Positions 36,075 to 46,094 of a DNA stretch of 64,000 nt are shown here, one piece after another. Each line of letters opens with the position of its first letter. The first letter of the stretch is position 1. Below the pieces are notes generated by a model. It was not told the DNA's origin. It did not search any database and was given only the letters and a program-made list of their open reading frames with translations. The stretch comes from Methylomicrobium agile (GTDB lineage Bacteria > Pseudomonadota > Gammaproteobacteria > Methylococcales > Methylomonadaceae). The stretch is from contig NZ_JPOJ01000001.1 in assembly GCF_000733855.1 (NCBI RefSeq), positions 3,303,001 through 3,367,000 on the forward strand. Reading direction: 5' to 3'. The position numbers and the translations under genes were made by a program.

Positions 36075-36253
36075 CGGATCGGTTTCCCAAACAGTCGGTT
36101 TCAAAGCGGTGCCATCAAGAAGGGTCATAAAACGCTTCCCGAAATTCCTTATGAATCGTTCCATACGCCGTACCTTTAGCGCGTTAAAATGGGAACGTTA
36201 TGCGGCTATTTTATAGTCTATTAAAGGTTTTCAGGCAACTTGAGGATTATCCG

Positions 36254-36394
36254 ATGTGGATCGTTTTGTTTATCGTCGCCCTGCTGTTCGTCCTGGGCAG
36301 CGCATTGATTCTGCTGCGCTCGGCGAAGGTTCCTAAAATTTCCGACAAGGTGAAGCCGCAGCCCTATCGGAACGATGACGACAGCGGCTGGTAA
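36254..36394 (+). CDS. DUF2897-like small membrane protein
   Basis: The start at 36254 (MWIVLFIVALLFVLGSALIL) is chosen because GAGGA lies just upstream; the 18 codons further up lack similarity. The 46-residue protein has one transmembrane helix followed by a basic then acidic tail (RSAKVPKISDKVKPQPYRND). It matches the small DUF2897 family of unknown role, common in gammaproteobacteria. Confidence 0.7.
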   Translation: MWIVLFIVALLFVLGSALILLRSAKVPKISDKVKPQPYRNDDDSGW

Positions 36395-36402
36395 GGGGGG
36401 CG

Positions 36403-36843
36403 TTACTGCGATCTGAGGGTAAAGGTGACCGGGCCGGCGTTGACCAGCGCCACCTGCATGTCGGCGCCGAAGCGCCCGAATTGTACGGAAGGATGGACGT
36501 TCAGCGCCAGAGCCTGCAGATAGCCGAACAGCTTTTTGCCGTGCTCCGGCGGCGCGGCGGAGGTGAAGCTGGGGCGGTTGCCTTTTTGCGTATCGGCGGC
36601 CAGCGTGAATTGCGGCACCAGCAGCAGGCCGCCGTCGATGTCTTTCAGGCTCAAGTTCATTTTGCCGGCCTCGTCCGGAAAAATCCGGTAATTCAGAATC
36701 CGTTCGAGCAGGCGTTCGGCCTGCTTTTCGCTGTCTTCCTTTTCGACCGCGACCAGCGCCATGATGCCGGTCCCGATCTTGCCGATGATTTGATGGTCGA
36801 CCGCGACATGGGCGGTCGTAACGCGCTGGATGATCGTGATCAT
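36403..36843 (-). CDS. dtd: D-aminoacyl-tRNA deacylase
   Basis: The 146-residue protein has the two DTD active-site motifs: LLLVPQFTLAADTQKGNRPS (the SxQxxP-type loop, here VPQFTL) and the later NAGPVTFTLRSQ end. The start MITIIQRVTTAHVAVDHQII is typical. The enzyme clears D-amino acids (and glycine on tRNA-Ala) from mis-charged tRNAs. It is 3 bases from the gamma-glutamylcyclotransferase-like gene, same strand. Intact. Confidence 0.92.
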   Translation of the reverse strand: MITIIQRVTTAHVAVDHQIIGKIGTGIMALVAVEKEDSEKQAERLLERILNYRIFPDEAGKMNLSLKDIDGGLLLVPQFTLAADTQKGNRPSFTSAAPPEHGKKLFGYLQALALNVHPSVQFGRFGADMQVALVNAGPVTFTLRSQ

Positions 36844-36846
36844 GCA

Positions 36847-37245
36847 TTATTTCAGTTTATGGGAATGGTTTTGCCCTGGAACGGTAAGGTTGCCGGTGGG
36901 CCAGTTATAAAGATAAATCCAGGCTTTCAACGCGCACCCTTTGAAACGGACCGCCTGCAGCGAGCGGATGAATTCGTTCGGTTCGGGGAACTCTTCGCCG
37001 AATTCTTCGTAACGGTCGAGCAGGGGCAGTATCGCAGCGGGATCGTCAAGCCGGTAGAGCTCGCCCCGGACCCGGTGCGCGGGGTCGCCGGACGGCACCG
37101 CGCCGGGGTACGCACCGAGATCGAACAGCCGGCCGCTAAAATAGGCGAAACCGAGCCACTCGGCATTTTCGGCCAACAGCCGGGCCAGCGGATGGCGGCT
37201 TCCGCGGCGGAGCGTACCGTAAACGAATAATAAGTCGTTAATCAA
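36847..37245 (-). CDS. Gamma-glutamylcyclotransferase-like protein
   Basis: The 132-residue protein has the GGCT fold. The N-terminal substrate loop is LLFVYGTLRRGSRHPLARLL, followed by LFDLGAYPGAVPSGDPAHRV and GELYRLDDPAAILPLLDRYE, which carries the catalytic Glu. It belongs to the YtfP/GGACT branch, which acts on gamma-glutamyl amines or peptides; the substrate is unknown. It precedes dtd in a two-gene unit. Start ATG at 37245. Confidence 0.85.
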   Translation of the reverse strand: MINDLLFVYGTLRRGSRHPLARLLAENAEWLGFAYFSGRLFDLGAYPGAVPSGDPAHRVRGELYRLDDPAAILPLLDRYEEFGEEFPEPNEFIRSLQAVRFKGCALKAWIYLYNWPTGNLTVPGQNHSHKLK

Positions 37246-37337
37246 AGCATTCCGACGGTTAGGCTAAAATAAGGGGACTGAAGTTTTCTTCGGGTCAACA
37301 CGGTTTGGCCGGTCTTTTTCGCCTTTCAAGGAAATCC

Positions 37338-38159
37338 ATGCGGCGTATCGTCTCGCTATTATTGTTATGCCTGGCCTATTGGGTCAACGCGGAAATCTAC
37401 GGCTGGCAGGACGGCGCCGGCAACAAACATTACTCCGACCGTCCGGCTGCGGCGGCGAAAGTGCTCGACATTAAGCCGGGGTACGGTTTCTACCGGGTCA
37501 AAAAAGTGTTCGACGGCGACACGCTGATGCTCGAAGACGGCCGCAAGGTCAGGCTGCTTGGCGTGAACACGCCGGAGGTCGAGCATCGCAATCAGCCGGA
37601 ACAGGCAGGCGGCGAGGAGGCGAAGCGCTGGCTCGCCGCCAAGCTGCAAAACCGCAAGGTGCGGCTGGAGTCGGATGCTGAAGCGGCCGACAAATACGGC
37701 AGGACGCTCGCGCACGTGTTTACCGATCAAAAGGAGCATATCAATCTGCAACTGGTCGAGCAAGGTCTGGCGGCGGTGAATATCTATCCGCCGAATCTGC
37801 TGTATGTCGACCGGCTGGTCGATGCCGAACGCCGTGCCGAAAAGGCCCGCCTGGGCATCTGGCGTAAATCGGAATACGAGCCGATTCCGGCCGACCGCCT
37901 GCCGGCTTCGGGCCATCCGGGCTGGACGCGGGTGACCGGGCGGGTCGTCGATTTGCGCGGCAGCCGGAAATTCGTGTACCTGAAATTTTCGGATAAGTTC
38001 GAGGCCCGGATCGAAAAGCGGGGATTGCCGATGTTTCCGGATTTAAGCCGTTATCTGGGCCGATCGGTCGAGGTGCGCGGCTGGCTGAACAAATACAAGG
38101 GCGGCTATTCGATGCTGATCCGCCACCCGAGCGCCATCGTGGGCGACTCCCGCAGTTGA
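37338..38159 (+). CDS. Secreted thermonuclease-family protein with DUF4124-like N-terminus
   Basis: The ATG at 37338 is chosen because it opens a signal peptide (MRRIVSLLLLCLAYWVNA). The 273-residue precursor has a DUF4124-like motif (EIYGWQDGAGNKHYSDRPAA) and then a staphylococcal-nuclease (SNc) domain. SNc motifs are KVFDGDTLMLEDGRKVRLLG, NTPEVEH, EAADKYGRTLAHVF and EQGLAAVNIYP, with the catalytic Arg/Asp/Glu present. A C-terminal OB-like region (RVTGRVVDLRGSRKFVYLKF) follows. It probably cuts DNA or RNA in the periplasm or outside. Intact. Confidence 0.88.
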   Translation: MRRIVSLLLLCLAYWVNAEIYGWQDGAGNKHYSDRPAAAAKVLDIKPGYGFYRVKKVFDGDTLMLEDGRKVRLLGVNTPEVEHRNQPEQAGGEEAKRWLAAKLQNRKVRLESDAEAADKYGRTLAHVFTDQKEHINLQLVEQGLAAVNIYPPNLLYVDRLVDAERRAEKARLGIWRKSEYEPIPADRLPASGHPGWTRVTGRVVDLRGSRKFVYLKFSDKFEARIEKRGLPMFPDLSRYLGRSVEVRGWLNKYKGGYSMLIRHPSAIVGDSRS

Positions 38160-38266
38160 TCGAGCGATTGCCGAAGCGCCCGGTATTTCGGTCGGACGGG
38201 TTCTGCAAACCCGCTGATCACTTGATCCGACCGAGATTGAGCCGGCAGCAAGTCCGAATCCCGGCT

Positions 38267-38683
38267 TTAACTCGGCACCGTAACGTTCGGTTTGACGCCC
38301 AGTTTTTTTGCGCGCCGGGCAAAACGCCGGTCGTCGAAACTGTAAAAAATCTCGCAATGTTGGCCTGCCTTTAGATGCAAGGCATCGGCAAAATCAAGAC
38401 CTTCACGGTGCAATTCCAATGCGTCGGCAATGCTGGGCCAGTTTTCGACGTTGATGTGGGAAAGCCCTAACAGATGGGTAATAACGCGCGCGAAATCGTC
38501 GCTGCCGAAACCGTAAAATGCGCGCAGCACCCATTCCAATTCCAATATTACGGTTAACGGAACGAACAAATCCGCCGATTCCGTTAGAATGCGCCGGGCA
38601 ATGGGGCGTTGTCTGACTGCTTCAGGATCGTTGGGATCCTCCACGTAAAAGCGCGCCAGTATATTCGTGTCAATCGCTATCAT
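38267..38683 (-). CDS. VapC-type PIN toxin
   Basis: The ATG at 38683 is chosen to begin MIAIDTNILARFYVEDPNDP with the first catalytic Asp. The 138-residue PIN domain continues with FVPLTVILELEWVLRAFYGF (second acidic residue), LDFADALHLKAGQHCE and FYSFDDRRFARRAKKL (remaining acids). It is an RNase toxin, likely site-specific for tRNA or rRNA as other VapCs. It overlaps the AbrB-type antitoxin by 14 bases. Unlike the pair at 3310-3910 this one is intact. Confidence 0.9.
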   Translation of the reverse strand: MIAIDTNILARFYVEDPNDPEAVRQRPIARRILTESADLFVPLTVILELEWVLRAFYGFGSDDFARVITHLLGLSHINVENWPSIADALELHREGLDFADALHLKAGQHCEIFYSFDDRRFARRAKKLGVKPNVTVPS

Positions 38684-38933
38684 TATCCGGCGTCTCGCGC
38701 ATGGCTTGGGCGACATCGAAATCGGATAACCGTCTTTCGCCCCGTCTTTTGCAGACCAGCATGCCGTAACCTTCTTCGGCACGGCTGGGCTGGATGCGGC
38801 GCTTGACTTCGACCCGCAACGCATTGCCTTCCAGAATGAAATTGAGCTGGCAGCCGGGCGTAATGCCCATTCGCCGGCGGATTTCCGCCGGTATTACAAC
38901 TTGGCCTTTATCGGAAACTGTCACTGTCGGCAT
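38670..38933 (-). CDS. AbrB-fold VapB-like antitoxin
   Basis: The 87-residue protein has an N-terminal SpoVT/AbrB swapped-hairpin domain (VTVSDKGQVVIPAEIRRRMG; ITPGCQLNFILEGNALRVEV) and a toxin-binding tail ending in RLSDFDVAQAMRETPDNDSD. It should repress its own promoter and neutralise the PIN toxin encoded next. First gene of the two-gene TA operon. Confidence 0.9.
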   Translation of the reverse strand: MPTVTVSDKGQVVIPAEIRRRMGITPGCQLNFILEGNALRVEVKRRIQPSRAEEGYGMLVCKRRGERRLSDFDVAQAMRETPDNDSD

Positions 38934-39021
38934 GATGACTCGGTATTCTTACTTAGTAAGACGGAGTTTATCATGGTCGTTGGGATAATAGAAGGAGGTG
39001 CGACTGTACGGTATTTGCGCG

Positions 39022-39582
39022 TCAGATCGCCAAGGCGCCCGGCATGAAAAATTCGTTGACCAGCAGCGGCTGATGCATGATCGCGTAGACGGTCCGCCGC
39101 CCCCAGACCGGCGTCCGGATGGCGCCTAGCTCCACTGCCTTCGGGCTCCAGGCGGAAGGGCTTAGCGCCGTGACCTGAAGATCCAGCCGTTCGATATCGG
39201 GATACGAGAATATCACCTCCCCGAGCGGACGGCTGCCGAGACGAGAGAGGTTTCTGTGCGCCGACCGGATCGTCTGCTTCGGCATGATCGTGCGGGCCAG
39301 GATCAGCGGCATCCCGTTCGCGTGCAGCATCACCTCGCGGGTCATGCAGTAACGGTGTTCGGCTTGGCCGAGCAGCTTGCGTTCGCTCAGGAATGGCGTC
39401 AGCCAGCGTTGATAAACCACTTCGACCTTGACGGCACTGCCGTAATAGCTGCGCAGGCGCCGGGTCAGCGAGCCGGCTTCGTAAATCCATGAGGCGACGT
39501 TTTCGGGCAGGCGGTGGCGAAGTCCCGGACGGTTTTCCCGCCAGCCGGGTTCACGGGAGAATAACAGACTTTGGAACGGCAA
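39022..39582 (-). CDS. ubiC: Chorismate lyase
   Basis: The 186-residue UbiC-fold protein contains GSLTRRLRSYYGSAVKVEVV, LGQAEHRYCMTREVMLHANG, ARTIMPKQTI and the C-terminal WGRRTVYAIMHQPLLVNEFF. It makes 4-hydroxybenzoate and pyruvate from chorismate, the first ubiquinone step; ubiA for the next step is at 58784. It follows recG by 6 bases in the same direction. The catalytic Arg (RSYY region) and C-terminal Glu are present. Confidence 0.88.
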   Translation of the reverse strand: MPFQSLLFSREPGWRENRPGLRHRLPENVASWIYEAGSLTRRLRSYYGSAVKVEVVYQRWLTPFLSERKLLGQAEHRYCMTREVMLHANGMPLILARTIMPKQTIRSAHRNLSRLGSRPLGEVIFSYPDIERLDLQVTALSPSAWSPKAVELGAIRTPVWGRRTVYAIMHQPLLVNEFFMPGALAI

Positions 39583-39588
39583 GCGGGG

Positions 39589-41670
39589 TTAAACCTCGGC
39601 GTAATGAATGGATGCCCCGAGCCAGCGGTCGCACAGGGGTTGGACGGCGTCCGGGACCTCGTTGAAGAACCGTTCGCCGATTTGCTGGATATTATCCAGC
39701 AAATCGGCGTCCCTCGCCAAATCGGCGATTTTGAAATGCACTGCGCCGGTCTGGCGCGTGCCGAGCACTTCGCCGGGGCCGCGCAGTTCGAGGTCTTTTT
39801 CGGCAATCACGAAGCCGTCGTTACTGTCGCGTAAAATGCCGAGCCGCCGGCGGGCCATCTCCGATAACGGCGGCTGATACATCAGCAGGCAATAGCTGTC
39901 GCTGTCCCCGCGGCCGACGCGCCCGCGCAACTGGTGCAGCTGCGAAAGGCCGAGCCGCTCCGGATTTTCGATGATCATCAACCCGGCGTTCGGCACGTCG
40001 ACACCGACTTCGATCACGGTCGTCGCGACCAGAAGATCGATTTGATGCTGTTTGAACGCCTGCATCGCCACGTCTTTCTCGGCCGCCTTCATACGTCCGT
40101 GGATCAGCGCGATCCGTACTCCGGACAGCGCTTCGGTCAGCATTTCCGCGGTTTTTTCGGCCGCTTCGCATTGCAGTGCTTCGGATTCCTCGATCAGGGT
40201 GCAGACCCAATACGCCTGCTTTTTTTGCGCGACCCAGCCGTTGATGCGGGCGATCACCTCATGGCGGCGGTCGGCCGGAATCACGCTGGTCACGATCGGC
40301 TTTCGGCCTGGCGGCAATTCGTCGATCACCGAGATGTCGAGGTCCGAATATTGCAGCATCGCCAGGGTGCGCGGAATCGGCGTCGCAGTCATCACCAGTT
40401 GATGCGGACGGATGCTTGACTGGCGGCCTTTTTCGCGCAGCGCCAGGCGCTGGTGCACGCCGAACCGGTGCTGTTCGTCGATGATGCAAAGCCCGAGCCG
40501 ATCGAACTCGACGCCGTCCTGAAACAGCGCATGCGTACCGACCGCAATTGGGGCCGTTCCGGATTTTAAGGCTTCCAGAATCTCCTGACGTTGCCTGCCT
40601 TTCGTCTGGCCGGTCAACAGTACAACCTGGATATCGAAGTGGCTGAACCAGGCGCTGAAGTTGCGGTAATGCTGTTCGGCCAGAAGCTCGGTCGGCGCCA
40701 TCACGGCGGCCTGGTAACCCGAACTGACCGCCAGCAGCGCCGCATAGGCCGCCACGACCGTTTTGCCGGAACCGACGTCGCCCTGCACGAGCCGCATCAT
40801 CGGCTGGATTTTCCGGCAGCTGTCGGCAATCTCGGTGATCACGCGCCGCTGGGCACCGGTCAGCGGAAAAGGCAGGCGGCGAACGAAGCGATCGGCGGCA
40901 GCCGGATCGCCGGCCAATACGGGGGCCCGGCAGGACTGGATTTTGCTTTTCGCCGATCGGAGGCTCAGATAGTGCGAGAGCAGTTCTTCGAACGCGAGCC
41001 GTTTCAATGCCGGATGGCTGCCGTTTTGCAGTGCGGCGGAGGCGGCGGGTTCGCCCGGCGTATGCAGGGTTTGCAGCGCTTCCTGCAGGGTAGGGAAGCG
41101 CAGCTCATGTAATAGTGGTTCGGGGATCCAGTCGGTCAGCAGCCGGGCATCGTATTCGCACAATGCGAGCGCCTGTTTGACGGCTTTCCGGATCACCGTC
41201 TGGCCGAGCCCTTCGGTCAGCGGATAGACCGGCGTCAGGCGGGTCTCCAGCGAGAAACCGTCGGTGTCAGCAACGATCCGGTAGTCGGGATGGGTCATCT
41301 CCAGGCCGGCGTAGCCGTAACGGACTTCGCCGTAGCAACTGACCAGCGCGCCGGGCGCAAAGGCATGCAGCTGGCTTGCCGAATAGTGAAAAAATTTCAG
41401 CGAGATAAAGCCGGTGTCGTCGGCAATCCGGACGATCAGGCTTTTGCGTCCGCGCGGCAGGACGTCTGCGAATTCGACTTTGCCGGCGATCATGGCGGTC
41501 ATGCCCGCTGCGAGCGAGCCGATCGGGGTGAGCCGGGTACGGTCTTCGTAACGCGCCGGTAGATGGAACAGCAAGTCCTGAATGACGCGGATGCCCAGTT
41601 TTTCGAAACGGCGCGCGGTTTGCGCGCCGATTCCCGCGAGCGTGGCAACCGGTTGCTGCAGACGGTTCAT
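39589..41670 (-). CDS. recG: ATP-dependent DNA helicase RecG
   Basis: The ATG at 41670 (MNRLQQPVATLAGIGAQTAR) is chosen because the family begins there; the longer open frame adds 35 unrelated codons overlapping ridA. The 693-residue protein has the wedge/OB domain (LLFHLPARYEDRTRLTPIGS), helicase motif I (GDVGSGKTVVAAYAALLAV), DEQH box (LCIIDEQHRFGVHQR), MTATPIPRTLAM and the C-terminal QLRGRVGRGDSDSYCLLMYQ. RecG remodels stalled forks and branched DNA. It sits in the conserved rpoZ-spoT-recG cluster. Confidence 0.96.
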   Translation of the reverse strand: MNRLQQPVATLAGIGAQTARRFEKLGIRVIQDLLFHLPARYEDRTRLTPIGSLAAGMTAMIAGKVEFADVLPRGRKSLIVRIADDTGFISLKFFHYSASQLHAFAPGALVSCYGEVRYGYAGLEMTHPDYRIVADTDGFSLETRLTPVYPLTEGLGQTVIRKAVKQALALCEYDARLLTDWIPEPLLHELRFPTLQEALQTLHTPGEPAASAALQNGSHPALKRLAFEELLSHYLSLRSAKSKIQSCRAPVLAGDPAAADRFVRRLPFPLTGAQRRVITEIADSCRKIQPMMRLVQGDVGSGKTVVAAYAALLAVSSGYQAAVMAPTELLAEQHYRNFSAWFSHFDIQVVLLTGQTKGRQRQEILEALKSGTAPIAVGTHALFQDGVEFDRLGLCIIDEQHRFGVHQRLALREKGRQSSIRPHQLVMTATPIPRTLAMLQYSDLDISVIDELPPGRKPIVTSVIPADRRHEVIARINGWVAQKKQAYWVCTLIEESEALQCEAAEKTAEMLTEALSGVRIALIHGRMKAAEKDVAMQAFKQHQIDLLVATTVIEVGVDVPNAGLMIIENPERLGLSQLHQLRGRVGRGDSDSYCLLMYQPPLSEMARRRLGILRDSNDGFVIAEKDLELRGPGEVLGTRQTGAVHFKIADLARDADLLDNIQQIGERFFNEVPDAVQPLCDRWLGASIHYAEV

Positions 41671-41680
41671 CGAAACACGC

Positions 41681-42085
41681 TCAGGAGGCGGGATATTCCT
41701 GGGGCGGCAGGCACATGATGCCGTCGATCTCGACCGGTGCGCCTTTCGGCAGCGCGGCGACGCCGATCGCGGCACGGGCGGGATAGGGTTCCTGAAAATA
41801 GCGCCCCATAATCTCGTTGACCAGCGGGAAATGCGCCAGGTCGGTCAGGTACACGTTTAGTTTGACGAAATCGGCAAACGTGCCGCCAGCGGCTTCGGCG
41901 ACTGCCTGCAGGTTTTCGAAGACCTGGACAATCTGGGCTTTGATGTCGCCTTCCACCAGGGCCATCGTTTCCGGCGACAGCGGAATCTGGCCGGACAGGT
42001 AAACGGTGCGGTCGGCTCTGACCGCTTGCGAATAGGTGCCGATCGCCTGCGGGGCTTTATCGGTGCTGATGGTTTCTTTGATCAT
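41681..42085 (-). CDS. RidA family reactive intermediate deaminase
   Basis: The 134-residue YjgF/YER057c/UK114 protein contains [60 protein letters not shown] and [20 protein letters not shown]. The Arg of PARAAIGV binds the substrate carboxylate. RidA hydrolyses reactive enamines/imines from PLP enzymes. It lies between spoT and recG, as in many relatives. Confidence 0.93.
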   Translation of the reverse strand: MIKETISTDKAPQAIGTYSQAVRADRTVYLSGQIPLSPETMALVEGDIKAQIVQVFENLQAVAEAAGGTFADFVKLNVYLTDLAHFPLVNEIMGRYFQEPYPARAAIGVAALPKGAPVEIDGIMCLPPQEYPAS

Positions 42086-42137
42086 GGGGTAAAGGGGCTG
42101 GAATTTCGTAAAACTGTTTCTCAGAATCTGGATTGTA

Positions 42138-44306
42138 TCAGGCTCTGACGCGTTCGAGTCTGACCACGATCGGCAGCTTTTTCAGCTTGCGCATGATTTC
42201 GGCCAGATGGACGCGGTTTTTGACGCTGAGCGTGATCAGGTCGACGCAGATCTTGTCGTCCTGATCGGCGACGCTGACGTTTTCGATATTCGAATTCATT
42301 TCGGAGATCGCGGCCAGGATCGTGGCCAGCGTGCCGGTCCGGTTCATGACTTCGAGACGCAATTCGGCCGGAAATTCGGTGGTCAGATCCTGGCTCCATT
42401 CGACCTCCAGCCAGTTGGCCTGCTTTTTCCGGGTGTCGCTGCTGTTATGGCACTCGTTATGATGGACGACGATGCCTTTGCCCGGATTGTAGAAGCCGAC
42501 GATCGCATCACCCGGAATCGGCCGGCAGCACTTGGCCAGCGTGATGATCATGCCTTCGGTGCCCTTGATGATCAAGGGCGCGGTGCGGGCCATCTGCGTG
42601 TCTTCCAGTTTGAGCGCGCCGTGCACGTCGTCCTGGGAAAGCCGTTTGGCGATCAGGAACGGCATTTTGTTGCCGAGGCCGATATCTTCCAACAGATCGT
42701 CCAGCGACGGTTTGGCGATGAGCTTGAGCAGGTCATGAATCCGCTTTTCATCGACCTGTTCGAGATGCAGGTCCATCGCCTGCAATTCTTTTTCGAGCAG
42801 GCGGCGGCCGAGCAGGATCGCCTCCTTGCGGTTGAAGTTTTTCAGGTAGCTGCGGATGCTCGAACGGGCTTTGGCGGTGATGACGAAGTTCAGCCACAAC
42901 GGATTCGGCCGTGCCCACGGGGCCGTGATGATGTCGACCATTACGCCGTTTTCGAGTTTGGTTTGCAGCGGCGCGAGCTGTTTGTCGATGCGTGCGGAGA
43001 TGCATTGATTGCCGATGTCGGTGTGCACCGCATAGGCGAAATCCACCACGGTCGAGCCGCGGGGCACTTTCACGATATTGCCTTTCGGCGTAAACACGAA
43101 CACTTCCTGCGGGAACAGGTCGACCTTTAGGTTTTCGATGAATTCCAGGGAATCGCCGGCCGACTTCTGGATTTCGAGGATATCTTTCAGCCATTCGTTC
43201 GCGCGTTTCTGGAATTTTTCTTGCCTGTCGTCATCGGATTTGTACAGCCAGTGCGCGGCGATGCCCGACTCGGCCATCCGGTGCATCTCGTGCGTGCGGA
43301 TCTGGATTTCGAGCGGTACGCCGCCGGGGCCGATCAGGGTTGTATGCAGAGACTGATACCCGTTCGCCTTGGGCAGCGCGATGTAATCCTTGAAGCGGCC
43401 GGGTTTCGGGTTGTAGAGCGAATGCACGACGCCGATCGTCCGGTAGCAGTCGTCGATCGTGTCGACGCAGATGCGGAAGGCGTACACGTCGAAAATGTCC
43501 GGCAAGGAAATTTTCTTGTGCCGCATTTTGGTATAAATGCTGTAGAGATTCTTTTCGCGGCCGGACACCTCGCACACGATGTCGGCCTGGCTCATCCGAT
43601 TTTTGACCGAGTTTTCGACCGTATTGATCGTTTTCAACCCACTGCCGCGCGTTTTTTTGACGGCCGCTTTCAGGATCGCATAACGTCGGGGGTACATGGC
43701 CTCGAAGCTGAGGACTTCGAGGTGCTGCTGGATATTGTTCATGCCCAGCCGATTCGCGAGCGGTGCGTAGATGTCCAGCGTTTCCTTGGCGATGCGCCGT
43801 TTTTTCTCGGACGGCATCACGCCGAGGGTCTGCATGTTGTGCAGCCGGTCGGCGAGTTTGACCATGATGATCCGCAGATCGCGGGTCATCGCCATGAACA
43901 TCTTGCGGACGTTCTCAGCCTGGGCCTCGGCCCGCGAAATGCCGTCGATCTTGGTCAGCTTGGTTACGCCGTCGACCAGTTCGGCGACATCGGGACTGAA
44001 TTCGGCGGCCAATTCGGCCTTGCTGATCGGGGTGTCTTCGATGACATCATGCAGAATCGCCGCCATGATGCAGTTGGCGTCCATCCGCATTTCGGCGAGA
44101 CTGATCGCCACCGCGACCGGATGGCAGATGTAGGCTTCGCCACTTTTGCGGAATTGTCCCGAATGCGCCGCCGCACTGAATTCATAGGCCCGGACGCAGT
44201 CGTCGATATGGGGCTGGTCGAGATAGCCGTTCAGGATCTCGCACAAACGCCTGACCAGCTTGTCCTGGGGGCGTTCGAGTTCGATTGGATCGGCTATTTC
44301 CAACAT
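42138..44306 (-). CDS. spoT: Bifunctional (p)ppGpp synthetase/hydrolase SpoT
   Basis: The start at ATG 44306 ([20 protein letters not shown]) gives 722 residues, normal for SpoT. HD hydrolase motifs are [36 protein letters not shown] and [13 protein letters not shown]. The synthetase domain is [40 protein letters not shown], followed by TGS ([20 protein letters not shown]) and a C-terminal ACT domain. It sets ppGpp levels during starvation. Encoded just after rpoZ, whose omega subunit carries part of a ppGpp site on RNA polymerase. Confidence 0.95.
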   Translation of the reverse strand: MLEIADPIELERPQDKLVRRLCEILNGYLDQPHIDDCVRAYEFSAAAHSGQFRKSGEAYICHPVAVAISLAEMRMDANCIMAAILHDVIEDTPISKAELAAEFSPDVAELVDGVTKLTKIDGISRAEAQAENVRKMFMAMTRDLRIIMVKLADRLHNMQTLGVMPSEKKRRIAKETLDIYAPLANRLGMNNIQQHLEVLSFEAMYPRRYAILKAAVKKTRGSGLKTINTVENSVKNRMSQADIVCEVSGREKNLYSIYTKMRHKKISLPDIFDVYAFRICVDTIDDCYRTIGVVHSLYNPKPGRFKDYIALPKANGYQSLHTTLIGPGGVPLEIQIRTHEMHRMAESGIAAHWLYKSDDDRQEKFQKRANEWLKDILEIQKSAGDSLEFIENLKVDLFPQEVFVFTPKGNIVKVPRGSTVVDFAYAVHTDIGNQCISARIDKQLAPLQTKLENGVMVDIITAPWARPNPLWLNFVITAKARSSIRSYLKNFNRKEAILLGRRLLEKELQAMDLHLEQVDEKRIHDLLKLIAKPSLDDLLEDIGLGNKMPFLIAKRLSQDDVHGALKLEDTQMARTAPLIIKGTEGMIITLAKCCRPIPGDAIVGFYNPGKGIVVHHNECHNSSDTRKKQANWLEVEWSQDLTTEFPAELRLEVMNRTGTLATILAAISEMNSNIENVSVADQDDKICVDLITLSVKNRVHLAEIMRKLKKLPIVVRLERVRA

Positions 44307-44316
44307 ACATTCAGTC

Positions 44317-44556
44317 TCAGAATATCGGATTCGGATCGTGATGCTCGCTGGAGCGGTGCAGAGCACCGACATTTTCCATGGTCACATGGCCCGCAGCGAT
44401 CTCGCGCAACGCAACGACGGTATCCTTGTCCTTGCCGCGCGGGACGAATTCATCCGCACCGCGGCTCAACTGGCGCGCGCGTGTTGCCGCCAGCAGCACC
44501 AGCTTAAAGCGGTTCTCGACATGTTCCAAACAATCTTCAATCGTAACTCTGGCCAT
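44317..44556 (-). CDS. rpoZ: RNA polymerase omega subunit
   Basis: The 79-residue omega protein begins [20 protein letters not shown] and continues [20 protein letters not shown] and [17 protein letters not shown]. It helps assemble RNA polymerase by latching beta-prime. First gene of rpoZ-spoT-ridA-recG-ubiC on the minus strand. The usual upstream gmk is not present here. Intact. Confidence 0.95.
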   Translation of the reverse strand: MARVTIEDCLEHVENRFKLVLLAATRARQLSRGADEFVPRGKDKDTVVALREIAAGHVTMENVGALHRSSEHHDPNPIF

Positions 44557-44712
44557 CGGTATCCTACTAAGTATGAGTTCAAAATCAATCCGATCATTTG
44601 ACCGGCTTGACGGAGAATGGTTTTCTATTTTTTGATCAGTGCGTTACAAAACGCTTAAAGCCATTATATTAGCAATAATGGAATATTAGCAATATTGAAC
44701 GCGGTTGAAAGG

Positions 44713-44781
44713 ATAGCCCCCGCTGTTAGCCGGGGCTATGCCGATTTGCCCTTTCCCGGCATTTTTGCCGGCCGGGAAAGG
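44713..44781. terminator. Two adjacent hairpins between rpoZ and pgk regions
   Basis: ATAGCCCC (44713-44720) pairs with GGGGCTAT (44732-44739), and CCTTTCCCGGC (44750-44760) pairs with GCCGGGAAAGG (44771-44781). They lie just after the pgk stop on the minus strand and probably end that transcript. The T tracts are weak. The rest of 44557-44816 has no gene. Confidence 0.55.
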
Positions 44782-44816
44782 CCAGGATGCAGAGCGGAGA
44801 AAATCCGCGCAGGAGA

Positions 44817-45992
44817 TTATTCGCCGCGCGTTTTCAGGATTGCCACGGCCGGCAGTTCCTTGCCTTCGAGGAATTCGAGAAAAGCGCCGCCGCCGGTCGA
44901 GGTGTAGGAGACTTTGTCGTTGATGCCGTATTTGTCGATCGCCGCTAGCGTATCGCCGCCGCCGGCGATCGAAAAGGCAGGCGATTCGGCGATCGCTTCG
45001 GCCAGCGCCTGGGTGCCGCCGCCGAACTGGTCGAACTCGAATACGCCGACCGGGCCGTTCCAGACGATCGTTTTGGCGGAAGCCAGAATCTCGGCGTATT
45101 GCTTTGCGGTTTCGGGACCGATATCCATGATCAGGTCGTCGTCGGCCACTTCACTGACTTTTTTGACGGTGGCCGCCGCGGTTTCGGAAAACTCCTTCGC
45201 GCAGACCACGTCGACCGGAACCGGAATGTCGGAACCGTTTTGTTTCGCCATCGCGATCAGTTGTTTGGCTTCGCCGATCAGATCCGGTTCGTACAACGAT
45301 TTGCCGACCGGGAAACCGGCCGCCGCGATGAAGGTGTTCGCGATGCCGCCGCCGACGATCAATTGGTCGACCTTTTCGGACAACGATTTCAGCACGGTCA
45401 GCTTGGTCGAGACTTTCGAGCCGCCGACGATCGCGACCAGCGGTTTGGCCGGGGTTTCCAGCGCGCGGCCGAGCGCGTCGAGTTCGCTGGCCAACAGCGG
45501 GCCCGCGCAGGCGACTTTCGCGAATTTCGCGACGCTGTGCGTCGAGGCCTGGGCGCGGTGCGCGGTGCCGAACGCGTCCATTACGAACACGTCGCAGAGC
45601 GCGGCCATTTTCTGGCCCAGTTCGTCCTTGTTTTTACCTTCCCCGGCATTGAAACGGACATTCTCGCACAGCACCACTTCGCCGGGTTGAATGGCGATGC
45701 CGTCGATCCAGTCTTTTTCCAGGCGCACCGGTTTGCCGAGCAGTTCGGACAGGCGGTCGGCGACCGGCTTCAACGAGGCCGCTTCATCATAGACGCCTTC
45801 TTCAGGGCGGCCGAGATGCGACATCAGCATCACCGCAGCGCCTTTTTCCAGGGCTTGCCGAATGGTCGGTACGCTGGCCTGGATACGGATATCGCTGGTG
45901 ACTTTGCCGTTCTTGACCGGTACGTTCAAATCCTGACGAATCAATACGCGTTTGCCGGCCAAATCCAGATCGGCCATTCTTTTTACTGACAT
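44817..45992 (-). CDS. pgk: Phosphoglycerate kinase
   Basis: The 391-residue glycolytic enzyme has the N-terminal 3-PG site ([40 protein letters not shown]) and the C-terminal nucleotide site ([67 protein letters not shown]). Length and motifs are canonical. ATG at 45992 with AAGAGAG upstream. Single gene here, without gap or fba beside it. Confidence 0.96.
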   Translation of the reverse strand: MSVKRMADLDLAGKRVLIRQDLNVPVKNGKVTSDIRIQASVPTIRQALEKGAAVMLMSHLGRPEEGVYDEAASLKPVADRLSELLGKPVRLEKDWIDGIAIQPGEVVLCENVRFNAGEGKNKDELGQKMAALCDVFVMDAFGTAHRAQASTHSVAKFAKVACAGPLLASELDALGRALETPAKPLVAIVGGSKVSTKLTVLKSLSEKVDQLIVGGGIANTFIAAAGFPVGKSLYEPDLIGEAKQLIAMAKQNGSDIPVPVDVVCAKEFSETAAATVKKVSEVADDDLIMDIGPETAKQYAEILASAKTIVWNGPVGVFEFDQFGGGTQALAEAIAESPAFSIAGGGDTLAAIDKYGINDKVSYTSTGGGAFLEFLEGKELPAVAILKTRGE

Positions 45993-46094
45993 ATTTTTCT
46001 CTCTTGGTTTTAGTAAGGGGCGAATCGGCTTATTATAAGGTATCGGAGGCGGGTTAGTCTTGTTCGCATAGATTATGCAGTTAAGGTATCTTTA

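Noticed and set aside
34494-36179. Long plus-strand frame opposite hslR, ispH and rraA
   Set aside because: It is antisense to three well-supported genes and has no domain; long shadow frames are common in GC-rich DNA.
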